NCBI RefSeq assembly: GCF_002167005.1
Contig: NZ_NHTN01000015.1
Location: 1 to 64,000 of the forward strand
From: Indiicoccus explosivorum
GTDB taxonomy: Bacteria; Bacillota; Bacilli; Bacillales_A; Planococcaceae
DNA: 64,000 nucleotides
Direction of reading: 5' to 3'
The notes below the pieces were generated by a model that saw nothing but the letters and a program-made list of their open reading frames with translations, searched no databases and was not told the DNA's origin. Position numbers and translations under genes: made by a program. Below, piece by piece: positions 8,140-17,297 of this stretch (its first letter is position 1; every line of letters starts with the position of its first letter).

Positions 8140-9771
8140 GTGGAAGTGAATTGGCAAGAAGTCCTGTTCGGATTCATTGGCGGATTAGGGATTTTCCTGT
8201 TTTCCATCAAATTTATGGGGGATGCTCTCCAGAAGGCGGCAGGGGACAGGCTGCGCAGCATACTCGACCGGTTTACGACGAACCCCTTCATGGGTGTCCT
8301 CGTCGGGATCATCGTCACGATCCTGATCCAGTCGAGTTCCGGGACCACCGTCATCGTGGTCGGTCTGGTCAGCGCCGGTTTTATGACGCTCCGTCAGGCG
8401 ATCGGCGTCATCATGGGAGCCAACGTCGGGACGACCGTCACGGCGTTTATTGTCGGGATCGACCTTGGGGAATATGCCCTTCCGATTCTTGCAGTCGGGG
8501 CGTTCCTGATTTTCTTCTTTAGAAAAAATGCCATCCAGAACATGGGGGAAGTCATTTTCGGCTTCGGCGGACTGTTCCTCGGACTCGAGCTGATGAGCAG
8601 CGGGCTGAAACCGCTCCGGGAACTGGAAGCTTTCGTCGATCTGACATTGACGATGGCGGATATTCCGGTCCTCGGCGTCCTCGCGGGAACTATTTTCACC
8701 GTCATTGTACAAAGTTCCAGTGCGACGGTCGCAATCCTGCAGGGACTTTACGATGAGGGGCTCATGACGCTCGGCGCCGCTCTGCCGGTTCTGTTCGGTG
8801 ATAACATCGGGACGACCATCACGGCTGTCCTCGCAGCTCTCGGCGCATCGGTCGCCGCGAAACGCGCAGCTGCCGTCCACGTCCTGTTCAACGTGATCGG
8901 CTCGGTCATCTTTCTGATCCTGCTCATCCCGTTCACTGCGTACGTCGAATGGCTCGCGGTCGTACTGAATCTGGATGAGAAAATGCAGATTGCATTTGCG
9001 CACGGATCCTTCAACGTGGCCAACACGATCATCCAGTTCCCGCTCATCGGACTGTGGGCTTACCTGGTGACGAAAGTCATTCCGGGGGAAGATGTCACTA
9101 TCGAATTCAAAGCGAAGCACCTCGACCCGCATTTCATCGAACAGTCGCCGACCATCGCGCTCGGACAGGCGAAAGAAGAAGTGCTCCGCATGGGTGATTT
9201 TTCGGTAAAGGGACTTGAAGAGACATACGAGTACTTGAAATCGAAAAACAAGAAACATGCGGAGATGGGTTACCAGCTCGAAGATGCAATCAACAACCTT
9301 GACAATAAGATCACGGATTATCTCGTCATGATTTCCGCGGAATCGATTTCCAACGCGGACTCTACACGCCATACGATGCTGATGGAGACGGTCCGGGATA
9401 TCGAACGGATCGGCGACCACTTCGAGAACATCATCGAACTGGTCGATTACCAGGAGAATAACCGCGTAAACTTGACGCCGGACGCGATGGAAGATTTGGA
9501 CGAAATGTTCCAGCTCACCATCGGGACGGTCCGGAAAGCGCTCGATTCCCTGAATACGACAAGCCACGACATCGCGCGTGAAGTCGCGGAACAGGAAGAC
9601 CTGATCGACCGGATGGAGCGGAAGTTCCGCAAAAAGCACATCCAGCGCCTCAATGAAGGCCAGTGCACCGGTCAGGCGGGCATCGTGTTCGTCGACATCA
9701 TCTCCAACCTCGAACGGATCGGTGACCACGCCGTGAACATCGCGGAAGCGGTCCTCGGAAACCGGGCGTGA
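8140..9771 (+). CDS. Na+/phosphate symporter with C-terminal PhoU domain
   Basis: A 543-aa NptA/YqeW-type transporter of the Na/Pi-cotransporter II family. Two inverted-topology repeats each carry the family's serine-rich signature (IQSSSGTT near 65 and VQSSSATV near 190) and a G(A/D)N(V/I)GTT(V/I)TA motif. The last ~200 residues are a helical PhoU-like domain (RHTMLMETVRDIERIGDHFENI, ISNLERIGDHAVNIAE). The start is a GTG with AGGAG 13 nt upstream, an unusually long spacing. No other in-frame start exists before the upstream stop. Confidence 0.88.
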   Translation: MEVNWQEVLFGFIGGLGIFLFSIKFMGDALQKAAGDRLRSILDRFTTNPFMGVLVGIIVTILIQSSSGTTVIVVGLVSAGFMTLRQAIGVIMGANVGTTVTAFIVGIDLGEYALPILAVGAFLIFFFRKNAIQNMGEVIFGFGGLFLGLELMSSGLKPLRELEAFVDLTLTMADIPVLGVLAGTIFTVIVQSSSATVAILQGLYDEGLMTLGAALPVLFGDNIGTTITAVLAALGASVAAKRAAAVHVLFNVIGSVIFLILLIPFTAYVEWLAVVLNLDEKMQIAFAHGSFNVANTIIQFPLIGLWAYLVTKVIPGEDVTIEFKAKHLDPHFIEQSPTIALGQAKEEVLRMGDFSVKGLEETYEYLKSKNKKHAEMGYQLEDAINNLDNKITDYLVMISAESISNADSTRHTMLMETVRDIERIGDHFENIIELVDYQENNRVNLTPDAMEDLDEMFQLTIGTVRKALDSLNTTSHDIAREVAEQEDLIDRMERKFRKKHIQRLNEGQCTGQAGIVFVDIISNLERIGDHAVNIAEAVLGNRA

Positions 9772-9778
9772 TCCATTT

Positions 9779-9840
9779 CCCTTTTCATCATTTTGCTTTT
9801 CGGCTCAAAGTCGGGCAAGATGGTGGAAAGGGATTTTTTT
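9779..9840 (+). terminator. Terminator of the Na/Pi symporter gene
   Basis: A long imperfect stem with several G-T pairs (CCCTTTTCATCATTTTGC against GGCAAGATGGTGGAAAGGG) is followed by ATTTTTTT. Confidence 0.75.
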
Positions 9841-9859
9841 ATGAATGAAGGAGGCAACA

Positions 9860-10190
9860 CCAGAATTTGCTCCTAACCCGAAGAAATCACTTCAGGCGGA
9901 CGTTTTCTTACCCACATGATGTGAGGAATGCAGCCAGCGCGACAGGACGTCGCGGTGCTGGCTGCCAGGGGCGGTCCGTGAGCCTCCTCGGCTTCGCCTA
10001 GCGGGGTCTCACTTGGCAAAGAAAAACCTTGTGCTCCTGCGCCGCTCCGCGTGCTCGTCGCAAATGAATGGTCAAGATCCTCTTGCCCATTCATTCGCTG
10101 ATCCCTCTGGAGTCGCCGCCTGCGCTCCTTCTTCTGAAACTCTGCCGCTGTCTCTCTTCATTCGATTAAATTAGAGTGGTGTTTCTCAGC
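9860..10190. repeat. Structured non-coding intergenic element
   Basis: This gene-free stretch holds two strong hairpins. One is at 9930-9964 (GCAGCCAGC-GCGAC / GTCGC-GCTGGCTGC). The other is at 10063-10095 (AATGAATGG-CAAGA / TCTTG-CCATTCATT). Between them is a GTGAG...CTCAC-bounded segment at about 9978-10012. No ORF with coding character is present. The sequence style resembles intergenic repeats scattered in Bacillaceae and Planococcaceae genomes. That resemblance is from memory and was not checked by search. Confidence 0.5.
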
Positions 10191-10243
10191 GTTGCTTAAA
10201 AGAAAAATGTTAATTTAATAAAAGATTGATGAAGGAGGAAATT

Positions 10244-10723
10244 ATGGAAATCGCAGGATGGCTAGTCATTTGGGTGTTGTTTTTAATCAGTTTCATCGGT
10301 CTCGTTTATCCGATCATTCCGGGTGTTCTGTTTTTGGCAGGCGGTTTTGTCGCGTACGGCCTGTTTTTCGGATTCGCGGAACTTTCCTGGTGGTTTTGGG
10401 CGATTGAAGCGCTGTTTGTCATTTTGCTGTTCAGTGCGGACCTGATGGCCAATGCGTTCAGCGTCAAGCGGTTCGGCGGATCGAAAGCGGGCCTGTGGGG
10501 AAGTACGATCGGGCTGCTGATCGGTCCATTCATCATTCCGGTCATCGGCATCCTGATCGGCCCATTCATCGGTGCGATCGGCGCGGAGCTTTTATTCAAT
10601 AAAACCGGATTCAAGCAATCCGTGAAGGCGGGGGTCGGCTCTGTCGTCGGGTTCCTCACTTCTGTCGCCGCGAAAGGGGTTATTCAAATTGTCATGATTG
10701 TGATTTTCTTCGTAGCAGTTTGA
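10244..10723 (+). CDS. yqgC: DUF456 family membrane protein YqgC
   Basis: A 159-aa glycine-rich hydrophobic protein with about four membrane segments. The central repeat-like section (GLLIGPFIIPVIGILIGPFIGAIGAE) is typical of DUF456. Function unknown. The ATG at 10244 follows AAGGAGG by 6 nt, so the upstream in-frame TTG at 10226 is unlikely. It directly precedes sodA, as yqgC does in B. subtilis. Confidence 0.85.
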   Translation: MEIAGWLVIWVLFLISFIGLVYPIIPGVLFLAGGFVAYGLFFGFAELSWWFWAIEALFVILLFSADLMANAFSVKRFGGSKAGLWGSTIGLLIGPFIIPVIGILIGPFIGAIGAELLFNKTGFKQSVKAGVGSVVGFLTSVAAKGVIQIVMIVIFFVAV

Positions 10724-10829
10724 TGTAACTTTCAGGACCGCGCCTCGCTGCGTGCGTTTCATTTGATGGGGATATGCAAGTTTGATACGCTGGAATAGTA
10801 GAAAAATTGATTCAAGGAGGAATTCATTC

Positions 10830-11435
10830 ATGGCTTACGAATTACCAAAACTTCCTTATGCGTACGATGCGCTCGAACCGCACATCGACAAAGAAACGAT
10901 GAACATCCATCACACGAAGCACCACCAGGCTTATGTCGATAAGACAAACGCCGCGCTGGAAGGCACTGACCTCGCTTCGAAACCGATCGAAGAAGTTATC
11001 CGCAACCTAAATGATGTGCCGGAAGACAAGCGTACTGCTGTGCGTAACAATGGCGGCGGACACGCCAACCATTCCCTGTTCTGGGAAGTCCTTTCTCCGG
11101 ACGGCGGCGGCAATCCTTCGGGTGAGCTTGCCGATGCGATCGACAAGAAGTTCGGAAGCTTCGATAAATTCAAGGAAGAATTCGCGAATGCCGGTGCAAC
11201 CCGTTTCGGTTCCGGCTGGGCTTGGCTCGTCGTCAACAATGGCGAACTGGAAGTGACAAGCACGCTGAACCAGGATTCCCCGCTGACGGACGGCAAAACA
11301 CCGATCCTCGGCCTGGATGTCTGGGAGCACGCGTATTACCTGAAATACCAGAACAAGCGCCCTGATTACATCAGCGCATTCTGGAACGTCGTCAATTGGG
11401 ATGAAGTGGCGAAACGCTACAGCGACGCAAAATAA
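10830..11435 (+). CDS. sodA: Superoxide dismutase [Mn]
   Basis: Cytoplasmic Mn superoxide dismutase, 201 aa. Metal ligands are H27, H81, D163 and H167 (in NIHH, NHSLFW and DVWEHAYY). The [17 protein letters not shown] start is characteristic, with AAGGAGG 9 nt upstream. The longer reading frame that begins at 10782 has no family support upstream of this ATG. A strong terminator follows. Confidence 0.97.
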   Translation: MAYELPKLPYAYDALEPHIDKETMNIHHTKHHQAYVDKTNAALEGTDLASKPIEEVIRNLNDVPEDKRTAVRNNGGGHANHSLFWEVLSPDGGGNPSGELADAIDKKFGSFDKFKEEFANAGATRFGSGWAWLVVNNGELEVTSTLNQDSPLTDGKTPILGLDVWEHAYYLKYQNKRPDYISAFWNVVNWDEVAKRYSDAK

Positions 11436-11456
11436 CCTGACAGAATGAACTTCTGC

Positions 11457-11493
11457 ACACACTTTTTCGTCTGAAAAAGTGTGTGTATTTTTT
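11457..11493 (+). terminator. Terminator of sodA
   Basis: A perfect 12-bp stem (ACACACTTTTTC / GAAAAAGTGTGT) with a 4-nt loop is followed by GTATTTTTTT. Confidence 0.92.
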
Positions 11494-11550
11494 TGCGCCG
11501 GATGATATACTAACACGGCAGATAAGGTAGAGAGGGGACATCCTGAAATT

Positions 11551-13719
11551 ATGAAACCAACTAAAAGCAGGAGAGCTTCCCAGACGGATTTGAAGATGAA
11601 GAGCAATTCCTCATTCCGGCTGAGCATTCTGTTTTTCGTCATATTCATCCTTTTTTCGCTGCTCATTTTCCGCCTCGGCTATCTGCAGATCGTCAAAGGG
11701 GAAGATTTTGTCCGGGCGATCGAGCGGCGGGAGGAAGTGCCGGTCAACACGAGCGTGCCGCGAGGGCGCATGTTCGACAGCGAAGGGCGTCTGTTAGTGG
11801 ACAACGACCCGGTCAACGCCATCACCTATACCGCGATGCGTTCAGCGGACCGGGAGGAAATGCTGGAAACGGCCAGCAGACTGGCGGCGCTTATCGACCA
11901 GCCCGCTGATCGTGTGACAAAACGTGATAAACAGGATTTTTATATTTTATTGTATCCGGAAAAAGCCGCAGGACTTGTGACAGAAGAACAGCGGACGGCC
12001 ATTTTGGAAGGCGGAGGGACACAGCAGGAAAAACAGCAGCAGCTGGACAGTCTGGTCCGTGAGCAGCTCACCGACGAAGTCCTCGCGCAGCTGACTCAAG
12101 ATCAGCTGGAAGTCTTGGCGATTTATCGGGAAATGACTTCGGGATACGCGCTTTCTCCGCAAATCATCAAAAGCGACGGACTGACGGAGGAAGAATTCGC
12201 CCGCGTGTCCGAACGCCTCTCGGAACTGCCGGGAGTCAACACGGTCACCGACTGGCGCCGGAAAAAAATGACCGACCTGACCATCCTCGGCAGCACGACC
12301 ACTCCGGCAGAAGGGATTCCGGCGAACAAACTCGATTATTTCCTTGCGCGCGGTTATTCACGAAATGACCGGGTCGGCACAAGCTTCCTTGAAGAACAGT
12401 ACGAAAGTGTGCTTCAGGGGCAAAAAACTGTGGTGAAAAAAGTGACAGATTCGAAAGGACGCATTTCCGATACCATCACCGTAAAAGAAGGGAAAGCCGG
12501 ACAGGATCTGGTTCTGAGCCTGGACAGCGAACTGCAGAAGAAGCTGGAGACCATCGTAACGGACAAACTGATCGAACTGAAAAAAGGCCCCCATTCGGAA
12601 CTGCTGAAAGACGCCTACCTCGTGATGATGGATCCGAAGACGGGTGAGGTGCTGTCCTTGGTGGGCAAGCGTGTCGGTGAAGGTGACAACGGCCAGCCGG
12701 TTGTCTATGACCATGCATTCGGGACGTTCACGGCTGCGTATGAAATGGGATCGGCCGTTAAAGGCGCGACCCTGCTGACGGGCTATGCCCATGATGTTGT
12801 GGATGTCGGTGAAGTGATCATCGATGAGCCGATGAAACTGAAGAGTACGCCGGTCATGAACTCCGTTTTCAATAAGGAAATGGGCACCCGCATTCCCCTG
12901 ACCGATAAAGAAGCCATTGCCCGGTCCTCGAACGTCTATATGTCGAAGATCGCGCTCCGGCTCGCCGGGGAAGAGTACGTCTACAATTCCGGAATCCGCA
13001 TTGAGCCTGAAGATTTCCGGAAGATCAGGAATTCGTTCGCCCAGTTCGGCCTCGGTGTCGAAACAGGAATCGATCTCCCGGGGGAAGCGGATGGTTTGGC
13101 AAGTGCGGATCCGCAGGGCGGCAGTATCATGTACCAGGCGATCGGCCAGCTCGATACGTACACGCCTCTTCAGCTGGCGCAATACATTTCGACGATCGCC
13201 AATGGCGGCTACCGGATGGAGCCGCACATCGTGAAGGAAATCAGAAGTCCCTCACTGGACGGCGAAACGCTCGGGCCAATTGAAACTGTGATCCAGCCGG
13301 AAGTGCTCAACCGCATCGATAATACGCAGGAAGAGATCCAGCAGGTCAAGGAAGGGATGCGGATGGCCTACACGTCGCCGCAAGGCACCGCTGCCCGCTA
13401 CTTTGCGGATGCGCCTTATACGGCTGCCGGAAAGACCGGAACAGCGCAAGTCATCTACTATGACGATCCGGAAAGCCCTTTTTATCAAGAGGAATCCCTG
13501 ACATTGACACATGTCGGATTTGCACCATATGAGAATCCCGAAATCGCATACGCAGTGGTCATTCCTTATATTACGACGGATTTAGAATACGTAATCGGGG
13601 CGAACAGCCAAATTGCACGGGCCGCGGCGGATACGTATTTCAAGCTGAAAGCGGAACGGGACGGCGGTGATGACTTGACGATCAAGCCGCCTTACCGGCC
13701 GGAAGAAGCAGCCGAATGA
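11551..13719 (+). CDS. pbpA: Penicillin-binding protein 2 (class B transpeptidase, PbpA)
   Basis: A 722-aa class B peptidoglycan transpeptidase needed for cell-wall elongation. It has a short cytoplasmic tail and a single membrane anchor at about 22-45. A dimerisation/pedestal region (VPRGRMFDSEGRLL) follows. The transpeptidase domain carries S401-A-V-K404, the SSN motif at 459-461 and KTGTAQ near the C-terminus. It lies between sodA and rpmG, matching B. subtilis pbpA (yqgF). The pst phosphate operon that follows pbpA in B. subtilis is missing here. Confidence 0.93.
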   Translation: MKPTKSRRASQTDLKMKSNSSFRLSILFFVIFILFSLLIFRLGYLQIVKGEDFVRAIERREEVPVNTSVPRGRMFDSEGRLLVDNDPVNAITYTAMRSADREEMLETASRLAALIDQPADRVTKRDKQDFYILLYPEKAAGLVTEEQRTAILEGGGTQQEKQQQLDSLVREQLTDEVLAQLTQDQLEVLAIYREMTSGYALSPQIIKSDGLTEEEFARVSERLSELPGVNTVTDWRRKKMTDLTILGSTTTPAEGIPANKLDYFLARGYSRNDRVGTSFLEEQYESVLQGQKTVVKKVTDSKGRISDTITVKEGKAGQDLVLSLDSELQKKLETIVTDKLIELKKGPHSELLKDAYLVMMDPKTGEVLSLVGKRVGEGDNGQPVVYDHAFGTFTAAYEMGSAVKGATLLTGYAHDVVDVGEVIIDEPMKLKSTPVMNSVFNKEMGTRIPLTDKEAIARSSNVYMSKIALRLAGEEYVYNSGIRIEPEDFRKIRNSFAQFGLGVETGIDLPGEADGLASADPQGGSIMYQAIGQLDTYTPLQLAQYISTIANGGYRMEPHIVKEIRSPSLDGETLGPIETVIQPEVLNRIDNTQEEIQQVKEGMRMAYTSPQGTAARYFADAPYTAAGKTGTAQVIYYDDPESPFYQEESLTLTHVGFAPYENPEIAYAVVIPYITTDLEYVIGANSQIARAAADTYFKLKAERDGGDDLTIKPPYRPEEAAE

Positions 13720-13902
13720 AGGTGGGTGCGGGGATTTCCGGCAGTGCGGCCGGGAAGATCGTTCAGCTGAATTTAAAAGCGGAAAAACTGCGGCGAAAGC
13801 GATATTTCTTAGTGGATTTTTCATTTTGTTATGCTATAATAGGAAAGTCGTATAAATACCGCTTATATTTGCTTGATCCTATATAGTTGGGGAGGGATAC
13901 AG

Positions 13903-14052
13903 ATGCGTGTCAACATTACACTTGCGTGCACCGAATGCGGAGAGCGCAATTACAGCACTGTAAAAAACAAGCGTAACAATCCTGAGCGCCTTGAATTGAA
14001 CAAGTATTGCTCACGTGAACAGAAAATGACTGTTCACCGCGAAACGAAGTAA
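13903..14052 (+). CDS. rpmG: 50S ribosomal protein L33
   Basis: A 49-aa basic ribosomal protein starting [17 protein letters not shown] and ending HRETK. One CxxC pair (C9/C12) and a lone C36 (KYCSRE) are present, and the fourth cysteine of zinc-binding L33 is missing. This fits the RpmGA type. TTGGGGAGGG precedes the ATG, and a TATAAT at 13834-13839 is a likely -10. It sits just before the yqgN homologue, as in B. subtilis. Confidence 0.95.
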   Translation: MRVNITLACTECGERNYSTVKNKRNNPERLELNKYCSREQKMTVHRETK

Positions 14053-14060
14053 TTGTTTGA

Positions 14061-14089
14061 CCAAAACCGATTCAGGTTTTGGTTTTTTT
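14061..14089 (+). terminator. Terminator of rpmG
   Basis: The stem CCAAAACC / GGTTTTGG with a 6-nt loop is followed by seven T residues. Confidence 0.92.
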
Positions 14090-14112
14090 CTTTCCGGAAG
14101 GGGGAAAATGAT

Positions 14113-14685
14113 ATGGAGAAAAAAGAGATCCGGAAGCGGATGCTCAGCGCGCTGAAGGAAATGGAACTTGAGGAGCGGCTCCTTAAAACGAGGAAAATCA
14201 GAGACCGTCTGCTGGCTGACCCGGTCTTCAAAAGTTCGGATCTGCTTGCCGTCACGGTTTCGGCTTTTCCTGAAATCGATACGCTGGAGCTTATTGAAGC
14301 GGCATGGCGGCTCGGAAAACGCGTGGCAGTCCCCAAATGTCTGCCCGACACGAGAGAGATGGATTTCTATATCATCCGCCATTTCGGCCAGCTTGAGACT
14401 GTGTACATGGAATTGAAAGAACCTGTTCCGGAACTGTGTGAGCCCGCTGACCGGGAGGAGATCGAGCTGATGATCGTGCCAGGCGTCGCGTTTTCTGAAG
14501 CGGGTTTCAGGATCGGTTTCGGCGGCGGCTATTATGACCGTTTTTTGGAAGGATTCACGGGGAGCACTTATTCGCTTGCATTTGAACGCCAAATAGTGGA
14601 AAATATGCCAAACGAACCGCACGATGTTCCGGTTGGTTCGATTATCACAGAAAGCCGGATGATCAGAACGGAGGAATTCCGCTGA
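14113..14685 (+). CDS. 5-formyltetrahydrofolate cyclo-ligase
   Basis: A 190-aa enzyme that converts 5-formyl-THF to 5,10-methenyl-THF with ATP, recovering folate lost from the active one-carbon pool. Family motifs are MEKKEIRKRML at the N-terminus, VPKC near 75 and the C-terminal nucleotide-binding GFGGGYYDRFL. The ATG at 14113 follows GGGGG by about 9 nt. Its TGA overlaps the apparent CTG start of yqgQ. Homologue of B. subtilis YqgN. Confidence 0.92.
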   Translation: MEKKEIRKRMLSALKEMELEERLLKTRKIRDRLLADPVFKSSDLLAVTVSAFPEIDTLELIEAAWRLGKRVAVPKCLPDTREMDFYIIRHFGQLETVYMELKEPVPELCEPADREEIELMIVPGVAFSEAGFRIGFGGGYYDRFLEGFTGSTYSLAFERQIVENMPNEPHDVPVGSIITESRMIRTEEFR

Positions 14686-14870
14686 AAACCTTATATGACG
14701 TGATGCAATTGTTGAAAAGGTATGGGGTTTTCGTATATACTGGCAAAAAACTTGCAGATATTGATCTTTTGGAAGATGAATTGCGCGACTTGTATAAGTC
14801 CGGCCTGATTTCCCCTGAAGAATTCAGTGCAGCGCTCCTCATACTCAGGAGCGAACGGAACAGAATGTGA
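14682..14870 (+). CDS. yqgQ: YqgQ-like small protein (DUF910) with apparent CTG start
   Basis: A 62-aa helical protein whose body (YDVMQLLKRYG, DELRDLYKSGLIS, EEFSAALLILR) closely matches B. subtilis YqgQ. Aligning the conserved N-terminus (M-N-T-F-Y-D in YqgQ, x-K-T-L-Y-D here) puts the start at a CTG at 14682. GGAGG is at 14670-14674, 7 nt before it. The CTG shares three bases with the cyclo-ligase stop (CTGA). No ATG, GTG or TTG lies between the upstream stop and the conserved segment, and later GTG and ATG codons would delete it. Function unknown. Confidence 0.8.
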   Translation: MKTLYDVMQLLKRYGVFVYTGKKLADIDLLEDELRDLYKSGLISPEEFSAALLILRSERNRM

Positions 14871-14897
14871 GAGAGCATTTTTGATTCGCGGAAACTT

Positions 14898-14926
14898 TTG
14901 TCTGTCCCATCCGTCCAAATTATAGC
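14898..14926 (+). promoter_or_regulatory. Predicted promoter of the lipoteichoic acid synthase gene
   Basis: TTGTCT (14898-14903) and TATAGC (14921-14926) with 17-bp spacing lie 47 bp before the start codon. Confidence 0.55.
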
Positions 14927-14973
14927 CAAGATGCTAAAAACGCTTTTTTTAAGTAATCGGAGGATGTGCGAAA

Positions 14974-16863
14974 ATGAAAACAAAAACTTGGCCAAGGCAC
15001 ACGATCCTGGCGGTCGCGATCATTGCCACCTGGCTGAAGACGTATGCAGCTTACAAAACAAGCTTCAACATGAAAATCGAGAATATCATGCAGGAACTGA
15101 TCCTGTTTATCAATCCGCTCAGCTTCCTGCTGGCGGTCTACGGGCTGTCGCTGTTCTTTAAAAGCGAACGGGGACGCAACCGCTACCTCATTGCGGTAAG
15201 TACGGTCCTCGCATTGATTTTGTACGGCAATGTCGCGTTTTACCGCTTTTTTAGTGACTTCGTCACCTTGCCGGTCCTATTCCAGACGAGCAATTTCGGC
15301 GATTTGGGCACGAGTGTGACAGAAAGTATCTTTTTTACTGATGTTTTCTATTTTATAGATGTCATTCTCATTGTGCTCGCTGTCCGTTACTTGAACGTCC
15401 GTCCTGCAGAAGGGGAGACGCGCCGGCTGTATCGCCGGGTTTATTATGTAATGACGGCGGCTGTGCTGTTTTTGAACTTGGGACTTGCTGAAACGGAACG
15501 TCCGCAGCTGCTGACGCGGAGTTTTGACCGGGAAATGCTCGTCAAAAATATCGGAACGTACAATTACCATCTATATGATGTGTATATCCAGTCGAAATCC
15601 CAGGCGCAGCGGGCGTTGGCCAACGGTTCCGAACTGGTGGAAGCGAGCAGCTACGCCCGTTCCACGGAACCCGAACCATCGGCTGAGATGGCGGGGATCG
15701 CGGAAGGCCGCAACCTGATTGTCGTTTCGCTGGAATCCCTTCAATCGTTCGTAATCAATAATGAAATGAACGGCCAGACGGTGACACCGTTCCTTAACAG
15801 CCTGACAAAGGATAAGGATACCATCTACTTCCCGAATTTCTATCATCAGACAGGGCTCGGGAAAACATCGGATGCGGAATTCCTGACAGAGAACTCCCTT
15901 TACCCGCTCGGCGGAGGCGCAGTGTTTTTCACACACAGCGGAAACCAGTACAACTCGATGGCGGAAAAGCTGGGGGAGAACGGCTATTTCACAGCTGTAC
16001 AGCATGCCAACTCCAAGAGCTTCTGGAACCGCGATATCATGTATAAGTCGCTGGGCATCGAAAAATTCTATGACGTGGAAAGCTATGAAATCGGGGAAGG
16101 CCAAGCGGTGAACTGGGGGATGAAGGACATCCCGTTCTTCGAACAGTCCGTCGGACAGATGACGGAAATGCCGGAACCGTTCTACACACGCCTGCTGACG
16201 CTCACCAACCATTTCCCGTTCCACTTGGATGAACAGGATAAGTTCATATCGGAATACGATTCGGGCTCCCAGACCCTGAACCGCTACTTCCAGACAGCAC
16301 GTTATCTGGATGAGTCCATCCGCGTCATGTTCGAGGAATTGAAAGAGCAGGGGCTGTACGAGGACTCCATCATCGTCATGTACGGGGACCATTACGGTAT
16401 TTCAGAAAACCATAACGCTGCGATGTCCCAATATCTCGGTGAAGAAGTGACGCCTTATGTATCGGCGAATCTTCAGAAGGTGCCGCTCTTCGTGCACATC
16501 CCGGGATACGGTGAAGGGCATGTCGATGAGGAAATCGGCGGACAGATCGATCTGCGTCCGACCATCCTGAACCTTCTTGGCGTGGATACGGAAAAAGATC
16601 TTCAGTTCGGCGGTGATCTGTTCTCGGAAGAGCACGAGGAATTCGTCATTTTCCGGGATGGCCGATTTGTGACGGAAGAGGTCGTCTATGCCGGCAGCAC
16701 GTGCTATGATGCGGAAACCGGTGAAGAAACCGAAAGCGAACGCTGCAAACCGTATATCGATCAGGCTTACAAAGAACTGGGTTACTCCGATGCGATCATC
16801 AACGGAGACCTGCTCCGATTCTACGATGAACAGACGGGCCAGCTGACTGAGCCGGTCGAATAA
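14974..16863 (+). CDS. Lipoteichoic acid synthase, LtaS/YqgS type
   Basis: A 629-aa membrane enzyme that polymerises glycerol phosphate onto a glycolipid anchor outside the membrane. Five hydrophobic segments occupy the first ~200 residues. An extracellular sulfatase-fold domain follows, with the metal site NLIVVSLESLQSF, the catalytic threonine region GKTSDAEF, SFWNRD, and the later metal site MYGDHYGISE. GGAGG lies 10 nt before the ATG. Position matches B. subtilis yqgS. glpG and glcK, which lie between yqgQ and yqgS there, are absent. Confidence 0.92.
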   Translation: MKTKTWPRHTILAVAIIATWLKTYAAYKTSFNMKIENIMQELILFINPLSFLLAVYGLSLFFKSERGRNRYLIAVSTVLALILYGNVAFYRFFSDFVTLPVLFQTSNFGDLGTSVTESIFFTDVFYFIDVILIVLAVRYLNVRPAEGETRRLYRRVYYVMTAAVLFLNLGLAETERPQLLTRSFDREMLVKNIGTYNYHLYDVYIQSKSQAQRALANGSELVEASSYARSTEPEPSAEMAGIAEGRNLIVVSLESLQSFVINNEMNGQTVTPFLNSLTKDKDTIYFPNFYHQTGLGKTSDAEFLTENSLYPLGGGAVFFTHSGNQYNSMAEKLGENGYFTAVQHANSKSFWNRDIMYKSLGIEKFYDVESYEIGEGQAVNWGMKDIPFFEQSVGQMTEMPEPFYTRLLTLTNHFPFHLDEQDKFISEYDSGSQTLNRYFQTARYLDESIRVMFEELKEQGLYEDSIIVMYGDHYGISENHNAAMSQYLGEEVTPYVSANLQKVPLFVHIPGYGEGHVDEEIGGQIDLRPTILNLLGVDTEKDLQFGGDLFSEEHEEFVIFRDGRFVTEEVVYAGSTCYDAETGEETESERCKPYIDQAYKELGYSDAIINGDLLRFYDEQTGQLTEPVE

Positions 16864-16882
16864 AATAAGCAAGTTGAATTGG

Positions 16883-16928
16883 ATCCGTCCTTATAGGGTG
16901 CGAAAGCGCCTTTAAGGACGGATTTTTT
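16883..16928 (+). terminator. Terminator of the lipoteichoic acid synthase gene
   Basis: An 11-bp stem (ATCCGTCCTTA / TAAGGACGGAT) encloses a smaller inner hairpin (GGTGCGAAAGCGCC) and is followed by TTTTTTG. Confidence 0.88.
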
Positions 16929-16938
16929 GTTTTGCACA

Positions 16939-16971
16939 TAAAAAAGCCGGCGCTTCGGAAAGCACCGGCTC
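16939..16971 (-). terminator. Terminator of yqgW
   Basis: On the minus strand, AGCCGG-GCTT / AAGC-CCGGCT with a small loop is followed by TTTTTTT, just after the yqgW stop. Confidence 0.85.
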
Positions 16972-16978
16972 CTGTAGA

Positions 16979-17158
16979 TCAGTGGAGGCTTGGCGGATAG
17001 CCTTGGAAAATGATTGTAGCGGCTGTAAAACCACCGAAGACCAAAAACGTCAGCAAGTTGAAAATGAATCCTAAAAATTGCTTATGCTTTAGCGTCTGAA
17101 CAACCCCGACTGCTGCAAAGATGGCAACCAGTCCGAAAATGACCATCAGTAAATTCAA
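16979..17158 (-). CDS. yqgW: DUF2759 family small membrane protein YqgW
   Basis: A 59-aa protein with two hydrophobic segments (LLMVIFGLVAIFAAVGV and LGFIFNLLTFLVFGGF) and a short polar end. It resembles the DUF2759 family found at this position in Bacillus. The start is taken as the TTG at 17158 because AAGGGAG precedes it by 8 nt; a longer in-frame start at 17200 has none. Function unknown. A minus-strand promoter (TCGACA, TACAAT, 16-bp spacing) lies at 17210-17237. Confidence 0.8.
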   Translation of the reverse strand: MNLLMVIFGLVAIFAAVGVVQTLKHKQFLGFIFNLLTFLVFGGFTAATIIFQGYPPSLH

Positions 17159-17297
17159 GTATGACACTCCCTTCGACAAGTACGCTTCGTGCAGTTCCAT
17201 TCTCTTCTATTGTAAAGAAAGCCGTGATTTTTGTCGAGTGGCATTATTGTCATTCTCTTGAACAGTGCTGTGCTACAATTGACCCGAGGTGATCATT

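Noticed and set aside
8185-9729. A 514-codon open frame on the minus strand opposite the Na/Pi symporter gene
   Set aside because: It is an antisense shadow of a GC-biased gene. The translation is Arg/Asp/His-rich, with no family motif or ribosome site.
14883-14960. Terminator between yqgQ and the lipoteichoic acid synthase gene
   Set aside because: T runs are present but I could not form a stable GC stem before them. The sequence fits a promoter better.
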